Shown one piece after another: positions 11,975 to 23,810 of a DNA stretch of 64,000 nucleotides; position 1 is the first letter of the stretch; every line of letters begins with the position of its first letter. The notes beneath the pieces were generated by a model, which was given only the letters and a program-made list of their open reading frames with translations, was not told the origin of the DNA and searched no databases. Location: contig JAHLKG010000004.1 in assembly GCA_025526995.1 (NCBI GenBank), forward strand, positions 1,488,001 to 1,552,000. Direction: 5' to 3'. The DNA comes from Powellomyces hirtus (Eukaryota > Chytridiomycota > Chytridiomycetes > Spizellomycetales > Powellomycetaceae). A program made the translations under genes and the position numbers.

Positions 11975-13460
11975 TGAACCCCCAACCCCCCAGAAAATAA
12001 CCCCCGCAAACTGGCAGCGCCCGTTTGGAGAGTACGAGAAAGAAGCAAAATTTATTGTCCTTCACCCCCGCGCGCAAAAAAAAAAGCCGATTACAGTCGG
12101 AGGGTTGGGGTCCTTTCTTTTTCGCAACAACCATTCGCAACCCCCTTCCTCCCCCGCTAGTTTTTTTTTTTTTTCATTGCGTGCGGCCTGCGTGTGCGTT
12201 TTGCGTTTTCCGTGGGTTTTTTTTTTCTTGTGCTGGAGATCTTTTGTCTGGTTATTTTAGGAGGGAAGGGAGAGGAGAGTGAATGATTTTTGTATCGTGC
12301 TGTGTTATACCGGACTGCCCGTGGATGGGTGGGGGCTATATCTTATAGATCGTTTTTACTACTACCTGACCGTGCTTCGGGCGGAAAGTGACGACGGATC
12401 GCGCGCACCACATGCTCGGTTGAGTATTTAGCTGTGCGCGCCACGTCTACACCCTTTCCAGGATATGCGATGAACGACGGGGAGACGAATCTCTACAGAG
12501 CTTTTCTTTGTGAAAATACCGAGTCTGCGCAAGATCAAGACAGTAAATGCCGAACAGGGATCAGTTCATATCGAACCAACCGTTGCAGAAACAACATTTT
12601 TTGAAGAGAGAAACCGACCTGCATTTCGATGACACCAAGATCGCAAAGTCTACCACAAATCGATGGCCCTTTGTAGTTTGGAACATTTTGTTTTCTGGAT
12701 ACCATGGTTGGTATGTCCATGAATAGCTAGCTGCCTGCTGCAAATACCACATACTGTTTTGCATCAATTAAGAGGTAGAAACGATGGCACCATGTACGCT
12801 TTAAACAATTGCTAGCCGGACTCGCAAATGAGGAATTTTTATAGCACCGCTTAGTACGCCAGTTGGTACTTCCTCCTGGTCCCATCCCAAACTACAAAAA
12901 AACTTTATAATCGTACTGGGCGCCCCGTCATACACCCCGCAGCTGCGTTGCCTCCCCTTTTGAAGGCTCACCTCAAAACAGGGTTTGTATGGGGATGCTG
13001 TACAAGGGCGGGCCTAGAATCTACCCTGCACAAAGTGGTGTTTTAGGCGCTTGGGGAACTCTCATCGGGGGCAGGGTTGTGGCGTCCCAAAGCGCGCGCG
13101 TCACGTGTATATGGCTGCTGACAGCACGCGACTTTCCCGTCAGCACATTTCCCGCAAGCTTACCTGTCAAAAAGTGCCTCGGAATAGGCATTTGACATTC
13201 CTTCCCCACCCACCCCACTTTCCCAAAACCGTGTATGATTATGTGGCCGTGGCTGGCCTTGTGAGAGTAGCTGTAGTTCACGTCTTGATACAGGTGCGTT
13301 GGGCAGTTGAGGAAATGGTGGACTTGCATTTGGCATCTCGCGCTCACACCATGTGGCTTGTATAGGCTGGAGCGAAGAGAAACATTGCGGGACAAGCAGC
13401 CAAGCACACGTCGCGTGCATCGACAATCTTCTCGACTTTCATACGTGACTACTGGAAAGC
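11975..13460. other. Intergenic between GTPase and RalGAP-alpha genes
   Basis: No gene is supported. T-rich tracts at 12.15-12.25 kb probably belong to the 3' end of the GTPase transcript. The remainder is presumably the promoter of the RalGAP-alpha gene. No RNA gene was recognised by eye. Confidence 0.5.
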
Positions 13461-16400
13461 ATGATTGACGAAAAACGTACCGAGAAGCTGCTGAAGCGGG
13501 CCAAACCCTTTTTGGACGAAAAGCTGAAAGCCAAGCAGAGATTGGCTTCGCTGTACAGTTTCATGGGTATGGGCGAGGACACGCGGGATGACTTGGCTTG
13601 CAAACCAAGACGTGGAAAAAGCTCAAACCCTTCTTATGTTTGTTCTCTTGTCCAATCAGAAAACTCCACCGAGCAGGACCAGGCAAAGTTTTTCCAACAG
13701 CATGATTACCAGGTGTACACTGTCATGTTCGACTGTTTCACGCACCAAGTCGAGAAGATCAAATGTATGTCCACACATCAACTATTGATGTTCTGAATGA
13801 CTGCGGGAGAAGCTGATCTCGATGAATGGGGGGTCTTTTTTTTGTCCAGCCAGAGAGAAGCCGGAGAAGCCGCTACCTATCACCAGCAAGGAAGTCACGG
13901 ATCTGTTCCGTATTCTGTACATCTTGAAACGAATCGCCCTTTTCTTGCCGGAGAAGATTAGGTCAGGCTGGCAGAGAAGAAGCATAGGTAAGAGCAACGA
14001 AATGGGGAAGCGTCTTGTTCTTTATTTGAGTTGCTGAACATTGGGTATTCTGTCGCAGTGGGCATTCTGCAAACCCTGCTCGCGTCAACCAACCACCCCA
14101 AACTCCGAATCGAGGGGCTTCGCATCCTTCTTCTGTACTTGACCCCTCAAACATCCGAGTCTCACGAAACAACCCTGATCTACGCCAACGCGATCCCACT
14201 TGCCGTGTTTGAGCCATTCCCACTGCCCAAAGTCATCAAACCGGCAGACGACTACTGTCTGGAGTCACAAGCTGCCGACGCGATGGATGCACCGGAATGC
14301 AGCCATCCGTGGATGGGAGAAGGAAAGGGAACCATTAGGCAGGAGCCGATTGAGTGGGAGCGCCGGATACATACATTGGGCGCTGCGAGCGCTGCGGGCG
14401 GGCAAACCTGTAAGTGGTGGAGGTGGTGATTGCCCCGTCAGTGCGAACCTTTGGCTTGACAATGCATCTTTGTCTTGTAGCTATGGACAAGACCGCGCTC
14501 CTCCCAAGTTTGATGCCCACCACCTCCTATGATTCGGTCGACCTCTTCGAGGAAGTGCTCCAACACCTCGTCACGGTCGCGTGCTCCGATCCATTGGCCC
14601 CGCCACGCCGGTCGTCTCGACAACGATCCTCCGTTACAGGAGCTACCGTCACCGACACATCGCGACCGCAGTCCGTTGACAATCTCCGGCACAGCGAATC
14701 AGCTCTCAATATCCCTGCTGTCCCACCACCACGATCCTTGCCGGGAAGCAAACGCAGCTCAGTTGTAGGCATAGATGAAGGTTCATCTCTGCGGTCGCGG
14801 GAACGAGGCAACACGACACCGTCTTCACCCGTCTCCCCTCATATCGATTCAGACAAGCACGAGAAAATGGCTACACCGCCACCCCCACCCACGGCCCCGA
14901 TCCCGCTGGCTGTCATGTGGGACTATTTCAAAAAGTACTATCTCCGATTACTCTTCCCGCGCGTCTCAAGACTCAATGGACTGGAAATTGCCGATGGCGA
15001 AGGTACTAATCAAATGCTGTTTTGCTTCTACCGTGATTTCGCGCGTTTCCCCTCCTTTCTCCCTTTGCCTCAACACCGATTCGAGGGCGGGGAGCGTTAG
15101 CAAAAAAGCTTTCTTTCTAACTTCTAACAGGTTTTGCCACATGCCCACCACAGCTGCTGCACTCGCTCATCAACTTCCTGATCCGAAATTGTGTCGACGC
15201 CCCGCTTTCGCCGGCCTCGACGGCCCTCCGCTCGCTACTGCTGGGTTCGGATCAGGCGAATGTGGAGATGGTCCATGAGTGGCTAAGGCAGGCGATGCTG
15301 ATCCCGTGTGCGTGGAGCGATGTCCTTCGGGGTTCGGTTGGGGTTATGAGGGTGTGGCTGGGATTGCCCGTAAGTGAATGAACAGTTTGCGATGTTTTGG
15401 CTGGGTGCATCGGTAGAATGTCTACCGTGAGACTGATGCACTGTTTTCGTGTCTACCAATGTACAGAATGATGATCGCCCACCGTTCTTGCAATTGCGAA
15501 GTCAATCAAGGGTTGACGTCGGCACGGAACTGCCAGACAACAATCACGTTGATGCATTTGCGAGGCGCTACATACGGTTCATGCGATTGGCCTTTTCTCA
15601 AAAGATCGATGACGTGGAACACATGGATGCGCAGGTTTGAACCGTTACACCACTGCTTCACATCACAACAATGCTTACCTCAATCCATTTAGCTCGCTAT
15701 CTTCCACGAGGTCCTCAATATGTACCGTTCGCTGACGCTGGAGGTCGTCCCATCGCTATCTAACCAGACATGGCGGACCCTAACGAGCACACTCCTCGAC
15801 ATCACGGCGCATGTTCTGTGTCAAACGAGCCCGTACGCCGTCGTGCGCGACCCGGCGATGGCAAACGAGGTCGCCGAGTATATCTTTGAAACCGTCTTCA
15901 CGACGTGGGTCCGCAGCGGGATCAGAGACGAGGAGATGTGGCGCACGTTGCGGATGGTGATGGAACCGTGTACCATGTGGAAGGAGTGCATACATCAGTG
16001 GGAGGTACAAAAACATAGACACGTTTTTGCGCGAGGAAGGATGTCTTTTGTCAGAGCCGTCTGACATTGCATGCGTTGACTAGGTTATCACGATGGACCT
16101 TACCGGCATAATCTCCACCCACACATACAGCATCGAGCTCGACTCTCGTTTCGCGACCCAATCAGCACGGCCATCCTCCTCCTCCCAGTCGCACCGACGT
16201 TCGCCAGGGCAGCCGCGGCGGCCCCAAAGCAGCACCCTCTCGTTCCGCCAGCCCTCCTTATCCGTCCCCTCCAGTGCACCGCTCCAAGTCGGCAAGCGCG
16301 ACCGCGCCAATTCGATCCTATCAACCAGCACCTCAACCACAAGACGCTCCCGCGCAGAAACGGTCTCCACCACGCCATCCACGGGACTCAAGGGCGCGAA

Positions 16401-19400
16401 AAGCGACACTGAGCTCTCACAGCCCGTTACAAAGACAGTGCCGGGGATGTTCCATACGCCCTCGCAAGTATCTGAAGGTCGCGCGTGGGGATTGGAGTTC
16501 TTTGCGACAAAACACAAGGACCCGGTTGTCGTCGCTGACTCGAAAGCTGCACTGCACGGCGGCACGGAGGAGTTGGATGACGACCCGCTGGTGCTCTCGA
16601 AGAAAGGAATTGGAACAGCAGCGAGGGATACGAAAGGATCTACGAACTCGCTCATGTCGGTGAACGTGGAAGCAAACGATAATCCGGCCCAGATCCCTAT
16701 CCTGATGCTGCGCCGCGGCCCGACGGCGACCGAGTTTGGTGATTTGGGGAGCATGACCACGTGGAACGCCGAGACTGCGCTGTTTGCGTGGGAAAATATC
16801 TTGTGTGTGCTGGGCGACCTCAACGACATCAAGTCCCCCGCCAACCATGCTGACGCTATGCGCTGTGTGAGAGAAGTGTGGGATGCACTCGAATCCATCC
16901 GATTAGCCCAACCGTTCGAAAGCGAAATTGAAATCAAAATGCCCCCTCTCTTTAAATTTGCAACGTGGCTCTTCAAGGCAGCTGATCTTGACGACGATCG
17001 AGTCGATGGCCGAGCAGTGGCCTACGGATGCATGTGCCGCATGATGTGTAGACGCCATGATCAGCCCTTTTCGAACGATTACTATCCCCACTTTTATCGG
17101 TTGCTAGTGAAAGGACTCGCGGGTGATGATGCTCAAGTCATTACGGAGATCATGGCCAACGGCAAAAAGCTATTCGCGTTGGGATTGCCGGGAAGTTACA
17201 TCTTGGTTGAGCCGGTTTTGCGCTGTGTCCGCCGACTATTTGTCGCAACGGAAGCGCCGACAGTGGTGTTACCTGTAGCTGTGAGACAAGACGCGATCAC
17301 CATCCTGTCCGCCCTCACCTCTGTAGCAAACTATTTCGGAGAACCAGAACCCCCGCGACTCACCCAACGGAGCGTCTCATCCTTAGCGAGCCAGGACACC
17401 CAGGGACTTGCTCCATCACGAATGTCTAGCCCAGATGGCGTGCTGATAGGGGCGTCGCGACCAGTGTCTCTTTCTATCAACATCCCTTCTCCTGCCAAAC
17501 CGCCCGTCCTGAGTCCGTCCCCAGCGGCACTCGCTGCGGCTGCTCGCAGCAAGATCTCGATGGAGGGGCTATTCTCGCCCAACTCGGCGCGGTCCCCAGA
17601 ACCGTATCTGAAAACCCAACCCGGGAAGAATTCGTTCGAGATGCTGGTTGAGCCGCCCCCCCCGTCGCCCATCAGTCTCGCTCGCCACACAGCTTCACCA
17701 AGGTCGCAGGAGCATCTTGCAAAAACACCAACCGATGAGAACAAACCCCCAACGGCTGCTGCCTCACCAATCAGTCCTATCGTTCCACTGTTGGAAGAGG
17801 TGCCGCTGTCACATGTCCGACCTCTTGGATATACAGAGCTCAAAGTGTTACTCAAAGAAACCCTTCTTGCCCTCGTTGAGGAAGAACGACGCTCCATCGA
17901 AAGCGATGATGGCAACCCCGAGACCCTCGCCATGCTGCACTGGAGCATCACCGTCATGGCGTTTGACGAGATGATGAACTGCCAACGACCCGTTCACGAA
18001 ATCGTCGACGACTGCGTCAACTCGCTCCTCGACCTCCTCACGTGCGGCAACCTCAAAGTAGTCTATGCTGCTGCAGACGGACTCACGTTCCTGGCGCAAA
18101 ACCATTCGATGCTGCCCTACCTCGACCGACCGGTTCTGCAGGGCATTGTGGAGAAACTCATTGGGGCACTGACGGAACAGCTCCTCTTGTCCGCTCCGAC
18201 AACTGCTACCCACTCACCGCAGACCCGCGCTCACATTGTCTCACGTCTGCTCTACTGCCTGCTCGATTGGGCCATGGTCTTCCCACCCGAAGTATGGGCG
18301 GTCCCCAAAATCTCCCACATGGTCTTCGAAGCCATCGAAAACGCAATGACAGTCGTCGAGGAGCCCGAACCCACTTCCCCGACAATCGAACCGGACCGTA
18401 CGGTCGGGTCCCTCAGGCGGCAGAGAGGGAGTATCTATGACCCCGCCACACCGCCATCAGGGTCAGGAACGGGCATCCAGAGTGGATTGATCCCGCGAGA
18501 CCGCAAATCGCCCATGGAGCTGCGGAGCTCGGTTTCGGAAAAATCGGATGTGAGTGCGGTGAGCGGGACCAGAGCGGGCTCTCCTGCTGTGAGACCGGGA
18601 CCCGAAGACTCGAGTAGCGGGAACTCTCTGATTAGGGTAGGTTGGTACGTGTATGACAACAGTAGGAGACGCAAGACGACTGAAGCATTTGATTGATTCC
18701 CCAACAGGAAACGGCTGAGAATGTTCTGATGCATATTGTGCATCACGTCAATAACTTTGCTCCACCGCATGGCGCTTCAATGCTCAACAGGTAAGAACGC
18801 ATGTGTATCATGGGTATCAGTTCTTCAAATGCAATCTCTTGATCTAACTCTGAAACAATGCTTATGTAGTCAACTTCTGGATCCTGCTTTGCAGGAAGAA
18901 CCAAAAGAAGGCGAAAGATATCTGTACCTGTCGCTCAACGGAACAACCCTCATCACCTTGGTCGACATGCCAGGCCAGACACCTTCAGGTTCGCATTGTC
19001 GCACAGTCTAAACCCTCGCCTTCCTTACCATGCATATCTGACATGTTGGGCGCTGTTTCAGAGACGCGTGCGCGAATGATCATCCGTGACATGACGGGTC
19101 GCTACACCTGGGACTCACACCTCTTTTACGAAAGTCTGCAAAAGATGCAACAACGCGTCAATGACTCCAAACAGCGGACGTCACTTGAGAATTTGGAAGC
19201 GGAGAACGAGCCTTCAATGAAGCGGTCACGCACGGATCCGTGCCAGTATCAGGGTGTGGTGGCTACGCTGAAAATGCCGGAGGATGTGACGATTGAAGAG
19301 CGACCGAGGGTGCTGGCGCCGTGAGTTGTTTTGCACATGTATTCGGTTTGTTGGTTATGAAGCTCATCTGCGCTTTGTTAATCGCTAGGGATGAGGTCAC

Positions 19401-21263
19401 ATATGTCAGGGAGAAAGACAAGATGCCGCTCTGGGAAGCGGACGTTGGGGTAGAGACCGCAGATATGCTGGACGAGCTATTACAATTCATTGGAACAGAA
19501 CATCCAGACTGTCTCCTAACGGAGGGAAACCCCCTCAACGTCTCCCCACCCATCTACCCACCCACCCGCGAAGCCGTCTTCGAGATGAGCGAGAACCTCC
19601 AACGCCAAATCACAATGGAGCAACAGTGCCTCATGTCATTCCCCTCTGCCTACGGACTCACCGCATCGGGCCGGAAGGGGAGCAGCCACCACGACATGTA
19701 CATCAATGACGACGGGTCGTCTTACCCGGCTCCGCACCCGCCATCGGGCGACCACCATCATCACAGCATGCGCCGCCGCGCTACCGTGCCCCATGTCCAG
19801 CAGCAGCTCCTCCAGCAGACCTCGGGTCTTGTCTCGTATAGAAGTCAGATATCACTGCATGCCAGCTCGCTGGATGATTTGACTGCGCCGAATGGATATG
19901 TCCATGTGAAGCCGATACCTTATCCGAAAAAGATACCCCCGTTTCAGCGCGCTAGGCTGTTGCTCAGTCATTTGGGGCATGTGGATTTTGATAGTCTGAA
20001 GAATGGGAATTTGCATCTGTTGGCAGAGACCCCGGCGCTGTACCGCGACATTAAGGTGCTGGATCGCAAACATGGGTAAGTCCTGTTTCGATTGGGCAAA
20101 TGTGCCCAAACTGAATGCTGACATGTCCTCTTCTGCTCTTGTTGGAAACTCTAGACGCGAAACAGTCAAACTGGCTGTCATATATGTCGCGCCCGGCCAA
20201 GAAGACGAACAAAGCATATTCCGCAACACCCACGGAAGTCCAGAGTATCGAGACTTTGTCGCCAGTCTGGGATGGGAGGTAAGGGAAGACTCGGACAATT
20301 TTGCAAAGTCACACCTATATCTGGTCCTGATTTCTTGTGTATTGTGCTTTGTAGGTCGATCTGGCGACCCATCCCGGCTTCTTGGGTGGACTAGAAAAGA
20401 GCCTTGCGAACGGCGCTACGGCTACATACTACTGCACGTCAACGTTCGAGATGCTGTTCCATGACGTGACCAAGATGCCGGTCGATCCAACAGATGAGAA
20501 GCAGTTGAAAAAGGTAAGATCTGCGGACTGAAGATGCGACAAATTAGAGCAATTGTAAACGCTGATGGTCTTCTGAACAATACAGAAACGGCACATTGGA
20601 AACGACCACGTCCATATTGTCTGGAACGAACACCACCGCGAATACCGCCGGGGCACCATTGGCGGGGATTTCGGCAACGCCCAACTCATTGTCACTCCGC
20701 GCACCGACGGTCTCTTCTGGGTGCAAGTCCTCCGGGACGACAAGATCCCATCGTTCGGTCCGTTGCACGGCCACGCGGTCGTCAACAAACGCATCCTAGG
20801 CCCACTGGTTCGCCAAACTGCATTGAACGCGTACCGCGCTGCATTGGCGATCGGGGAGGCGCAGATGAAACACCACAGCAATACCGCCAACAAACATCAA
20901 CCGCACCAGCAGCTGCAGCACCCGCTCATGCACACCCATGTCCCGCAGACCCGCCATGCGTTCACGGCGCGACGCGAAGATATATCCACCATCTCGGACC
21001 GCCATAAGGTTGCTAAATGGACGTTTGAGAAGTTTGTGAATTGCGTCTTTGCCGCGGATAGCGAGCACTCGGCATCCCATACCAATCCGCCCTCCGGCCA
21101 GCATCATTCGCATCATCACCATCATCAGCAAAAGTACCACGACGCGTCAGATCCCCCACCACCACCCCCGCCAACCTCTGGCCCAGCGGCTCAGCCGCCA
21201 GCATCCCATCACCCGCCTCCACCCTCGAACCTCACGCGAATTGTAAGCGGCATCTCGGCCTAA
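13461..21263 (+). CDS. RALGAPA: Ral/Rap GTPase-activating protein alpha subunit homologue
   Basis: Catalytic subunit of a tuberin-like GAP that in animals pairs with a beta subunit to inactivate Ral GTPases. Sixteen exons join in frame to 2200 residues (human RALGAPA1 about 2036). They are 13461-13566, 13660-13764, 13850-13987, 14059-14409, 14481-15002, 15131-15369, 15467-15634, 15693-16004, 16084-18636, 18708-18790, 18870-18988, 19062-19320, 19389-20075, 20155-20278, 20355-20513 and 20586-21263. The N-terminus keeps the family pattern ([17 protein letters not shown], then [16 protein letters not shown]). The Rap/Ral-GAP domain spans about 1870-2060 with [31 protein letters not shown] and [12 protein letters not shown]; Asn1981 in IGND is the expected catalytic Asn thumb. 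Middle and C-terminal Ser/Pro and His/Pro-rich stretches look disordered. The likely substrate is the Rap-type GTPase upstream, which is inference. Confidence 0.94.
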
Positions 21264-21568
21264 TTTTTTGTGGCACTCTTTTGATTTGATAGTCCATGTT
21301 CTGTAATTTATATACATTCGGTGTGAAAAAGCCAAAAATGCAATCAATCTCTACGGAAACGTGTGCCCTTACTAAATGGATATCCAAACTATACCCAAAC
21401 GGCGACCGCCAAGCATGGATATTGCACAATGAGTGGTTCCGGTATTGCAACTGCCGCCGTTACCACGGTCTAGCTTGGTTCCAGCAATATCACGGTCTGT
21501 CGTGACTCATTGCAAATATCGTCAAAGTTGGTGTCTTTGGTCTGGATGCTGAGAAAGTTGTGATCGAG
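21264..21568. other. Short convergent intergenic segment
   Basis: AT-rich 3' flank between RalGAP-alpha (plus) and the LRR-like gene (minus). Nothing else is seen. Confidence 0.5.
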
Positions 21569-23137
21569 TCATACAATTAGGGTATCGCGATGCACGTCTC
21601 TCGCGCTCTTGAAAGACAGGTGCTCTGCCTTCTCCCACCATTGAACCTCCGCAATGTCGCGGTCGTCTTCAAGGCTAATGGGGGACCGTGTCAAGATCAC
21701 AGCTGCCGAAATCAACCTTGAGGCAGAACGGGTCGGTGGAGGTAGAAATGTCGGGCCGGGCCGCCACCGCGCGGCAGAATTTAAAGAGCCTGGAGGACGA
21801 GACTTCACGAATGACGAGCGCGCGACGAGATCCGGCGGGTGGTACGGCGAGGGATAGAAATGCTTTGGCGGAACAGTTCGTGATTGCGCCGATATCAATT
21901 CCGGAGAGGTTGGGCATCTTTTCGAGCACAGCCAAGTCGGCATCAGTGAACGGTATTTCGGGACCTTCCGCCACGGTGTCGGAAGGGCGCAGTTCAAGTC
22001 TGACCAAATTAGGACAATAAACCGCACGCTTTTCAACAACTGGAGCAGCAAATACTTCCATATCTATGATTTTAGACAAGGCCAGATGTGCTTTCACAAA
22101 GAACATGTGCGGGACAAGGAAACTATCATACGTACCAAATACCGGTTCCCATTGCTCCTAGAAACACCTACTTCGAGGTGTTCCAGATTGGGACATGATC
22201 TCAGGACCGTGAGCAGCGCTTGGCCGGTAAATCTACAGTGTTCCACGCGCGGTCAATCCCGATCAGCTTGATATGCTTCATTCTGGGTAGCTCCACGCCG
22301 AGAAAGGCCATCATCATCTTCTCATTGATGACTCGCCAATCACTGAAATCAAATGAATTCCAATGCACCACAAACGTGGTCAAAAACCGGCGGAAGGTTG
22401 GAAGCGTCAGCGAAAAATCTGTCGTTGGGGTGCACCCCGCTTCCCCATCCGGATCATCTTCCCACCAACAGGGAATGGGAAATGTTCCATTTTTCGACTG
22501 AGATGCCGGGAGTTGTCCATCAATGCGTTGAGAATGCGCTCGGGTCCACGAGGTAGGGATAAGTACTGAAGAAAATTTCTGGACTTTGCCCATCTCCACA
22601 GGGCTATCTCGACCATATCATTCGATAGTGCTTGATACGCAATCATTTCCTTTTCTTTGCATAAATCGATAGTCAGAAAGTTTCCAGGCGTCTCAAGATG
22701 CGAATCCTGGCTTTGTTCGATTTGATCGCGCATCGGACCCAAGGTCAAATTCGTTAATCTGGGGGCATGCAGGGACGCCGCATCCAGCACAGTGTTTTGA
22801 CAGTATTCCCCTGTCACGTCCAAGTGAATGACGTTTTGAAAGTGCGACAAGACAGCACGCAAGTCCTTCGAAAACGTTCCCAACTCTTCGACCGAGCGAT
22901 AGTGGCTATCCTTCGGGACCTGGAGATTTAGATCCACCCTTCGTTGCCGACTTCCGCGAAAACTGTTTCCGAATTGCGTCACAGAATGGAGAACCCAATT
23001 CTACGTTGATTTTTAAACGTGCGACGCTTGAATTCCGCCTGTAAAGGTCGGCCCAGTGTGTTCCATCGACGGCCTACGAGGCGAACACGAGCCACCTCGT
23101 TCAACTCAAACTCTGCATTCCCGACATTTTCAGACAT
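21569..23137 (-). CDS. F-box/LRR-like protein, possibly decayed
   Basis: Unidentified protein with leucine-rich-repeat-like spacing. It begins near 23137 with an F-box-like segment (EVARVRLVGRRWNTLGRPL) and continues through LRR-like stretches such as LLTVLRSCPNLEHLEV and VYCPNLVRLEL. Plausible introns include one leaving the first exon (GTTCTC about 23001 to AG about 22970 or 22958), one of about 47 nt near 22440-22490 and one ending at ATAG before the exon that starts MEVFAAPVVEKR (about 22060). A frame change near 22235 and another near 21675 could not be explained by any GT/AG pair I tried, so the gene may be a pseudogene or carry sequence errors. Similar rapidly diverging F-box/LRR families are common in fungi. 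Exact ends are uncertain. Confidence 0.45.
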
Positions 23138-23810
23138 TTGCCGAAAACCTCGTCGCACAAATCGTGGAAGCACGCGTTTTGGCGTGCAACTCTTGACATT
23201 GTTTGCGATCGTTTACTCAGCTGAAGGGGGGTGGAGGCGCGCGCCCAGGTTCGTCTTTATATACTTGACAACATTCCTACCCGCTCACTGTAAATGCATG
23301 CCGTCTGTTTGTCTGTTCCCACGTCACTTCTCGCCTAGAACAACAGTCTCCCGCGCGTCTTATTTGCTGCAGTGTGGCTGTGTACTTGCTATATGCTCGA
23401 TTAGTCAGCGGTCCCCTCGATCTAGCATGCTGCTGTTCCCCCGTTGCTAAGCCCCTCGCCTGAGATCGATCGCCTCTTCGACTTCCTCTCCAATCTTTAA
23501 CGAATCTTGAGGACCCTCAAATGCCGCCCACGTGAGTCCTTGTGGGGGGAAGTTGGGCTCGTCTGCGCGATCGCCTATGCGGCCTATATCCAGCTCTATA
23601 CCTACATCTAGCATGACATCAGTCATTGTGATTACGCAATTCGAGACGCGCTTGTCGCGTGCCCCTCTCAGCATCAGCATCCAATTCAATGCAAACTTTC
23701 GGCCTTGTCAGCGTCTCACCGCAAGACAAACAATTGACGATAGATTCCCGCCTGTCCTTTCTAACACACATGCGCGCGCAAGCATATGCGCCTATTGAAC
23801 TCAGACCACA
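23138..23810. other. Divergent promoter region between LRR-like gene and LST2 homologue
   Basis: 673 bases between divergently oriented genes. A TATATA-like motif occurs near 23254. No coding region is supported. Confidence 0.45.

Noticed and set aside
16080..16976. 298-codon minus-strand frame
   Set aside because: It is antisense to RalGAP-alpha exon 9, with Ser/Arg-rich shadow composition and no motifs.
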